From Dactylis glomerata (Eukaryota; Streptophyta; Magnoliopsida; Poales; Poaceae): a stretch of 64,000 bases of DNA. Under the pieces are notes generated by a model that searched no databases, was not told the origin of the DNA, and saw only the letters and a program-made list of their open reading frames with translations. The position numbers and the translations under genes were made by a program. The stretch's first letter is position 1; every line of letters begins with the position of its first letter. This document shows, in pieces, positions 63,534 to 64,000 of this stretch. The stretch spans positions 1,178,001 to 1,242,000 of the forward strand of contig QXEO01000341.1 in the NCBI GenBank assembly GCA_007115705.1, given 5' to 3'.

Positions 63534-64000
63534 AGGACGGGGGCTCCATCGGCCTCCGGCATGGGCTTCTCCGGGACGAAGTCCATGCGGCGCTCGCGCC
63601 AGGCTGAGGAAGGCGAGGATCTCCCGGTCGAGGGATCCTTGGCATCCTTAGGGTAGTAGTTTAGGGGACTTTTGTAATCGTCAGACTTCTTAATGAACTC
63701 TTCTAATTTCCTGCAAATCTTTGCTTGCTCTGTGAATGCTCTTGCGTGAGACTGTCTTCTGCTTGACACCATTGCAATGCAATGATCCTTCCCTTGACGA
63801 AACCGCTTTTCGCGTGAATCCATAGATAGGGACTACAATAGTTAGTACCCTGCGCAGATGCTTTAGGCGGGCTCTTCCGGCCTCAACGCGGAGGGAACAA
63901 TGCTTCCGCTTGCCGGCTCCCGGGGGAACGGACCAGTCCCGGCTCCACGGAGTTGGAGCGGAGACTGAGCCTTGTACCGGCTCGGGCGAGGTCGGAGCCG
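63534..64000 (-). other. A2 internal region, 3' UTR side of the antisense gene
   Basis: No gene is supported. Open frames on both strands lack domain signatures. Partly similar, inverted, to 48240-48644 of A1. The window ends before pol. Confidence 0.5.

Larger units (their letters stand above)
61366..64000 (-). mobile_element. A2: minus-strand family A element with LTR flanked by PBS and PPT
   Basis: From left to right on the plus strand: about 27 bp of family A leader (61366-61392), PBS (61393-61409), LTR (61412-62152), PPT (62153-62169), antisense gene promoter and AT-hook/B3 ORF (62644-63533), 3' UTR to the window edge. Read on the minus strand, 3' internal sequence enters the LTR and 5' leader leaves it, so one LTR is shared by the end of one element and the start of another, or two elements have recombined. 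Confidence 0.78.

Noticed and set aside
1..64000. Search for an ordinary single-copy host gene
   Set aside because: Every substantial coding segment belongs to a retrotransposon domain or antisense retroelement cargo; no other conserved gene was recognised on either strand.

Overview
The window is plant nuclear DNA, almost certainly from a grass of the wheat/barley group. I see no ordinary host gene: all 64 kb consists of LTR retrotransposons nested in one another. The evidence is Angela/BARE/WIS-like Copia LTRs, an Athila-type Gypsy element with a Sabrina/WHAM-like LTR (name given from memory), several Tat-lineage Gypsy elements with an extra RNase H, and a Sirevirus-type Copia 3' end. Family letters A, B and C for the Tat-type elements are mine.

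Layout. 1-1435: 3' end of a Tat element (B0), with the first 53 codons of an antisense AT-hook gene and a truncated LTR. 1436-4197: 3' part of a Sirevirus-like Copia element (env-like ORF, repeated polypurine tracts, 3' LTR). 4198-5466: fragment of an Athila 3' region on the minus strand. 5467-6439: 5' LTR and leader of Tat element C1. At 6440 C1 is interrupted, at its third gag codon, by Tat element A1, which runs to 49119. A1 is split by three insertions with perfect target-site duplications: Copia1 (9760-26829, minus, TSD CTTAC, inside the RT YVDD box), which itself contains Athila1 (11767-20252, plus, TSD CCAGT); the gag-pro-only Tat element B2 (27223-36533, plus, TSD CTTAT); and Copia2 (38344-46635, minus, TSD GTTGG, inside integrase). 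At 49120 element C2 enters A1's antisense gene. C2 (49120-57744) has LTR, gag, protease, RT, two RNase H regions, integrase and an intact antisense gene, and is cut by the minus-strand 3' LTR of C3 (57745-60128). Then come a plus-strand LTR-C fragment (60129-60270), a minus-strand LTR-C (C4, 60271-61365), and a minus-strand family A element (A2, 61366-64000) whose LTR has a primer-binding site on one side and a polypurine tract on the other.

Main point of interest: the Tat-type elements carry genes on the strand opposite to gag-pol, between pol and the 3' LTR. In families A and C these encode AT-hook motifs followed by a plant B3-type DNA-binding domain, and their TATA-like elements lie near the 3' LTR and point inward. 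Two copies are open (C2, 259 aa; A2, 267 aa), two are broken (A1, C3), and a fifth, AT-hook only as far as visible, starts at the left edge in a B-type element. In B2 the same position holds a different antisense gene: an intron-containing coiled-coil protein resembling the 'putative gypsy type transposon' (Transposase_28) family, which stands in place of pol. Extra antisense ORFs in Tat elements are known in general; I do not recall a B3/AT-hook pair described in this role, which needs a literature and database check.
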